DNA of 19,506 bases from an uncultured Bacteroides sp. GTDB taxonomy: Bacteria; Bacteroidota; Bacteroidia; Bacteroidales; Bacteroidaceae. Where the stretch lies: NCBI GenBank assembly GCA_934716785.1, contig CAKUYM010000042.1:1-19506 (forward strand), in the 5' to 3' direction. Position numbers and translations under genes: made by a program. Shown in pieces: positions 17,591 to 19,506 of this stretch (its first letter is position 1; each line of letters begins with the position of its first letter). The notes beneath the pieces were generated by a model, which worked only from the letters and a program-made list of their open reading frames with translations, was not told where the DNA came from and searched no databases.

Positions 17591-18826
17591 TTATTGTGTC
17601 AATTGCTCCTTAACATGAATCATGGATTTCTTTAGGCTTGCATTCATTACTCGTGCGTAATGTTGCGTCATTCGTGTGGAAGCATGCCCAAGCATAACCG
17701 ATACATCTTGTAGGGGTACATTGTTAGCGAGCGTAATGGTAGTCCCGAATGTATGCCGGGCAACATGAGTGGTGATATTTTTTTTAATCCCGCAGAAATC
17801 TGCTATTTCTTTGAGATAGCTGTTCATTTTCTGATTGCAGGGAACTGGGAGACAATATCCTTTTTTGATACAGACAGGATTATTTTCATACTTTTTTAGT
17901 ATGGCAAGCGGAACGGGAAGTAGAGGTATGTTACAGATTGAAGATGCTTTACGCCGATGCATCAGTTTGATTCTTCCTTTTCTGATCCACCAGTCTCCAT
18001 TATTATCTTGCACCATATCTTCTTTTTTGAGCGTGGACACATCGACAAATGCCAGACCGGTGAAACAGGCGAAAATGAAAATATCCCGTACCAGTGCCAG
18101 TCGGGGTATAGTGAATTCCTTATTCATAACGGTCTGTAATTCGTCATATGTGAGGAATACAGGAGCTGTTTCATCCTGTTCCATTTTGTATCCATAAAAC
18201 GCATCTTTCTTCATCCAACCTTTTGCCAGTGCCATATTTGTGATTTTCTTGAAACATTTCATATATCGTACAATAGTGTTGCGGCATAAACCGACTTCTG
18301 TTTTTAAATGAAGGTCAAAGGCTTTTATGAATTCCGGAGTGAGTTCATGGAAAGTAATATCTTCTTTGTCATAAAATGTAGGAATGGAATTTTCGAGTTT
18401 TTTCAGTACATTTTTGTAACGGTTGATGGTCACTGGTGCATAGTCAATATTCACAACTTTCTCCATCTCCTTGATTTCTTGTCGTATTGCTCCAAGCAGG
18501 GTACGCATTTCCGTATCCTTACCGAATACACGTTTTAATATTAAGGAGGGAGTGGATATTGCCTGCTCCAGTATAAGTTCCTTATACTTTTCCAATGCTC
18601 GCGTGGCTAATTCAGATAAATAACTGTTGAGTTCATTGGAAGCCCGGTCTTTTCCTTTACTACATCCTTTGGCTGCGTTCCACAGTTTGAGAGGAACGCT
18701 TCTTTGGATTCGTGTTTCTTCGTATTGACCGTTAATTGTGATCCTCATTAGAATAGGTGCTTCACCATTTTTTAATAATTTCGTTTTGAGAACGAAAAAC
18801 AGAATCTTCATTGTTCCTTGTTTCAT
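17591..18826 (-). CDS. Bacteroides-type tyrosine recombinase / integrase
   Basis: This is a phage-integrase-family recombinase of 411 residues from ATG 18826; a second ATG at 18811 is possible. The N-terminal arm-binding domain (about 1-50, KILFFVLKTKLLKNGEAPILMRITINGQ) and a SAM-like core-binding domain (about 115-210) precede the catalytic domain (about 220-405). Catalytic residues seen are a Lys in the RRKASSICNIPL stretch (Lys293), H354-x-x-R357 in HVARHTFG, His381 in MLGHAS and the nucleophile Tyr390 in QHYAR. The first Arg of the family, usually in TGLR, is Ala259 here (CFTGLAFVDV). Such loss is tolerated in some Bacteroides integrases such as IntDOT. The gene lies 456 bp from tRNA-Phe and is the only apparent mobility gene on this side. 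It may be the integrase of an island covering the PUL. Purine-rich aaagaaaaaagg precedes the start. Confidence 0.93.
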   Translation of the reverse strand: MKQGTMKILFFVLKTKLLKNGEAPILMRITINGQYEETRIQRSVPLKLWNAAKGCSKGKDRASNELNSYLSELATRALEKYKELILEQAISTPSLILKRVFGKDTEMRTLLGAIRQEIKEMEKVVNIDYAPVTINRYKNVLKKLENSIPTFYDKEDITFHELTPEFIKAFDLHLKTEVGLCRNTIVRYMKCFKKITNMALAKGWMKKDAFYGYKMEQDETAPVFLTYDELQTVMNKEFTIPRLALVRDIFIFACFTGLAFVDVSTLKKEDMVQDNNGDWWIRKGRIKLMHRRKASSICNIPLLPVPLAILKKYENNPVCIKKGYCLPVPCNQKMNSYLKEIADFCGIKKNITTHVARHTFGTTITLANNVPLQDVSVMLGHASTRMTQHYARVMNASLKKSMIHVKEQLTQ

Positions 18827-18911
18827 AACCTTTTTTCTTTAAGTTGGTAAATACAATTAGTTATTCTGTCAACTTGAAAGATGAGTTGGAAGTCGGTAAA
18901 AAAGTTAAAAT

Positions 18912-18949
18912 CGGTGGCTTTTTGGTAGACATGGTCTGAAAAACCACCG
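18912..18949. repeat. Imperfect palindrome 1 upstream of integrase
   Basis: The arms are cggtggcttttt (18912-18923) and aaaaaccaccg (18939-18949), with one unpaired C. The left arm is the exact reverse complement of the right arm of palindrome 2 (19157-19168). The right arm with flanks (18939-18952) is the exact reverse complement of 19130-19143. Confidence 0.75.
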
Positions 18950-19132
18950 TTTTTTTTAGTTTTAAGATTCTCTTTGTTTTCCTTCATCTTATATTTGTCA
19001 GTAAAGGAAGAATCTTTTTTGCTTTTCTTTTTTCGCTGTTTCCATTACATTCAAGCAGGTATGCAAAAGTATGTTTTTGCTCCTAAAAATGATTAGCGCA
19101 AATTATTGTAAATGAGTGAAATATAGTGCAAA

Positions 19133-19168
19133 CGGTGGTTTTTTAAAGGGACTCTGAAAAAGCCACCG
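19133..19168. repeat. Imperfect palindrome 2 upstream of integrase
   Basis: The arms are cggtggtttttt (19133-19144) and aaaaagccaccg (19157-19168). It is a mirror copy of palindrome 1, about 220 bp away; tctgaaaaa plus ccaccg also recurs in direct orientation (18935-18949 and 19153-19168). Confidence 0.75.
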
Positions 19169-19227
19169 AATGGGACATTTCTAGATACTCGAATCGGCTG
19201 GAATTTGCGTATTGGAGTATAAAAGAA

Positions 19228-19259
19228 AACCCATTGAAATGACTGAATTTCAATGGGTT
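19228..19259 (-). terminator. Rho-independent terminator of tRNA-Phe
   Basis: A perfect 13-bp stem, aacccattgaaat (19228-19240) with atttcaatgggtt (19247-19259), closes a 6-base loop. On the minus strand it lies 23 bp beyond the tRNA 3' end and is followed by a T-rich tail (TTTTCTTTTA). Confidence 0.75.
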
Positions 19260-19282
19260 CTGAGAAATTACCGAATCGATAG

Positions 19283-19355
19283 TGGTGCCACCAGGAATCG
19301 AACCGGGGACACAAGGATTTTCAGTCCTTTGCTCTACCAACTGAGCTATGGCACC
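19283..19355 (-). tRNA. tRNA-Phe (GAA)
   Basis: The minus strand folds as a 73-base cloverleaf. The acceptor GGTGCCA pairs with TGGCACC, the D arm is GCTC...GAGC, and the anticodon stem AAGGA/TCCTT holds loop CTGAAAA with anticodon GAA. The T loop is TTCGATT and the discriminator base is A. The 3' CCA is not encoded (the next bases read CT). The T stem CCCGG/CCTGG has one C-U mismatch in the middle. The tRNA 3' end points towards the integrase. Confidence 0.96.
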
Positions 19356-19372
19356 TTTCTTGTTTGCGGGTG

Positions 19373-19403
19373 CAAAGATAAGTATATTTTTTAATACCAC
19401 AAT
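19373..19403 (-). promoter_or_regulatory. Bacteroides-type promoter of tRNA-Phe
   Basis: On the minus strand the -7 box TATCTTTG (19373-19380) fits TAnnTTTG, and ATTG (19400-19403), close to the TTTG -33 box, sits 19 bp upstream. The tRNA starts 17 bp after the -7 box, a natural leader length. Confidence 0.65.
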
Positions 19404-19506
19404 AACTTTGAAAGAAATTTTCGCCAAATAACACGGCTCTTTCATTTAAGATTTCGTTGTTCACTTAAAAATGTTGTTATTTTATAGCGAGTGTTTCCTT
19501 GGATGG

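Larger units (their letters stand above)
18827..19227. other. Noncoding region between integrase and tRNA-Phe, repeat-bearing
   Basis: About 400 bp with no convincing gene on either strand. It holds the integrase leader and two related palindromic repeats at 18912-18949 and 19133-19168. It is A+T-rich with long T and A runs. It could be the attachment or regulatory region of the integrase. Confidence 0.6.

Noticed and set aside
18990..18997. TATATTTG as a plus-strand promoter -7 box
   Set aside because: The only upstream TTTG is 13 bp away, too close, and no plus-strand gene follows.
19283..19300. tRNA-Phe 3' end as a proven attachment site
   Set aside because: No direct repeat of these bases was found elsewhere in the window, so an attL/attR pair cannot be claimed.

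Overview
The window looks like a chromosomal segment of a gut Bacteroides or close relative. The evidence is a SusC/SusD pair, several lipoprotein-type signal peptides, BACON domains, Bacteroidetes-type insertion sequences and integrase, poor Shine-Dalgarno sites, and a tRNA promoter that fits the Bacteroides -33/-7 pattern. The species cannot be fixed from the sequence alone.

Positions 1-16751 hold one co-directional plus-strand block that reads as a polysaccharide utilization locus (PUL). It contains a SusC-type TonB-dependent transporter (5' end outside the window), a SusD-type glycan-binding lipoprotein, a phosphodiester glycosidase lipoprotein, a BACON/beta-helix surface lipoprotein (frameshifted), a second phosphodiester glycosidase, a DUF6528-like predicted beta-propeller lipoprotein, a wrecked GH3 gene, an intact GH3 with an extra C-terminal carboxypeptidase-regulatory-like domain, and a calcineurin-like phosphoesterase fused to a PQQ-type propeller. 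Gaps between genes are mostly under 50 bp. Two phosphodiester glycosidases plus a phosphoesterase plus GH3 enzymes suggest a phosphate-containing glycan as substrate; this is inference.

The locus is decaying or unstable. A 1314-bp IS4-family element sits exactly after the susD stop codon, with an 11-bp target duplication that copies the stop codon. The beta-helix gene has lost one A. The first GH3 has gained one A and lost most of its middle, so only the N-terminal catalytic part and the last few dozen codons survive.

Positions 16752-19506 are a mobile-element and tRNA boundary. They hold a 180-bp inverted-repeat (MITE-like) element abutting a deleted, frameshifted IS982-family transposase remnant, and a minus-strand Bacteroides-type tyrosine recombinase that lacks the first catalytic Arg. 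Upstream of the recombinase is a noncoding region with two related imperfect palindromes in mirror arrangement, then a terminator hairpin, tRNA-Phe(GAA) and its promoter. The PUL may be part of an integrated island whose right edge is here, but no tRNA-derived direct repeat is visible in the window to prove it.
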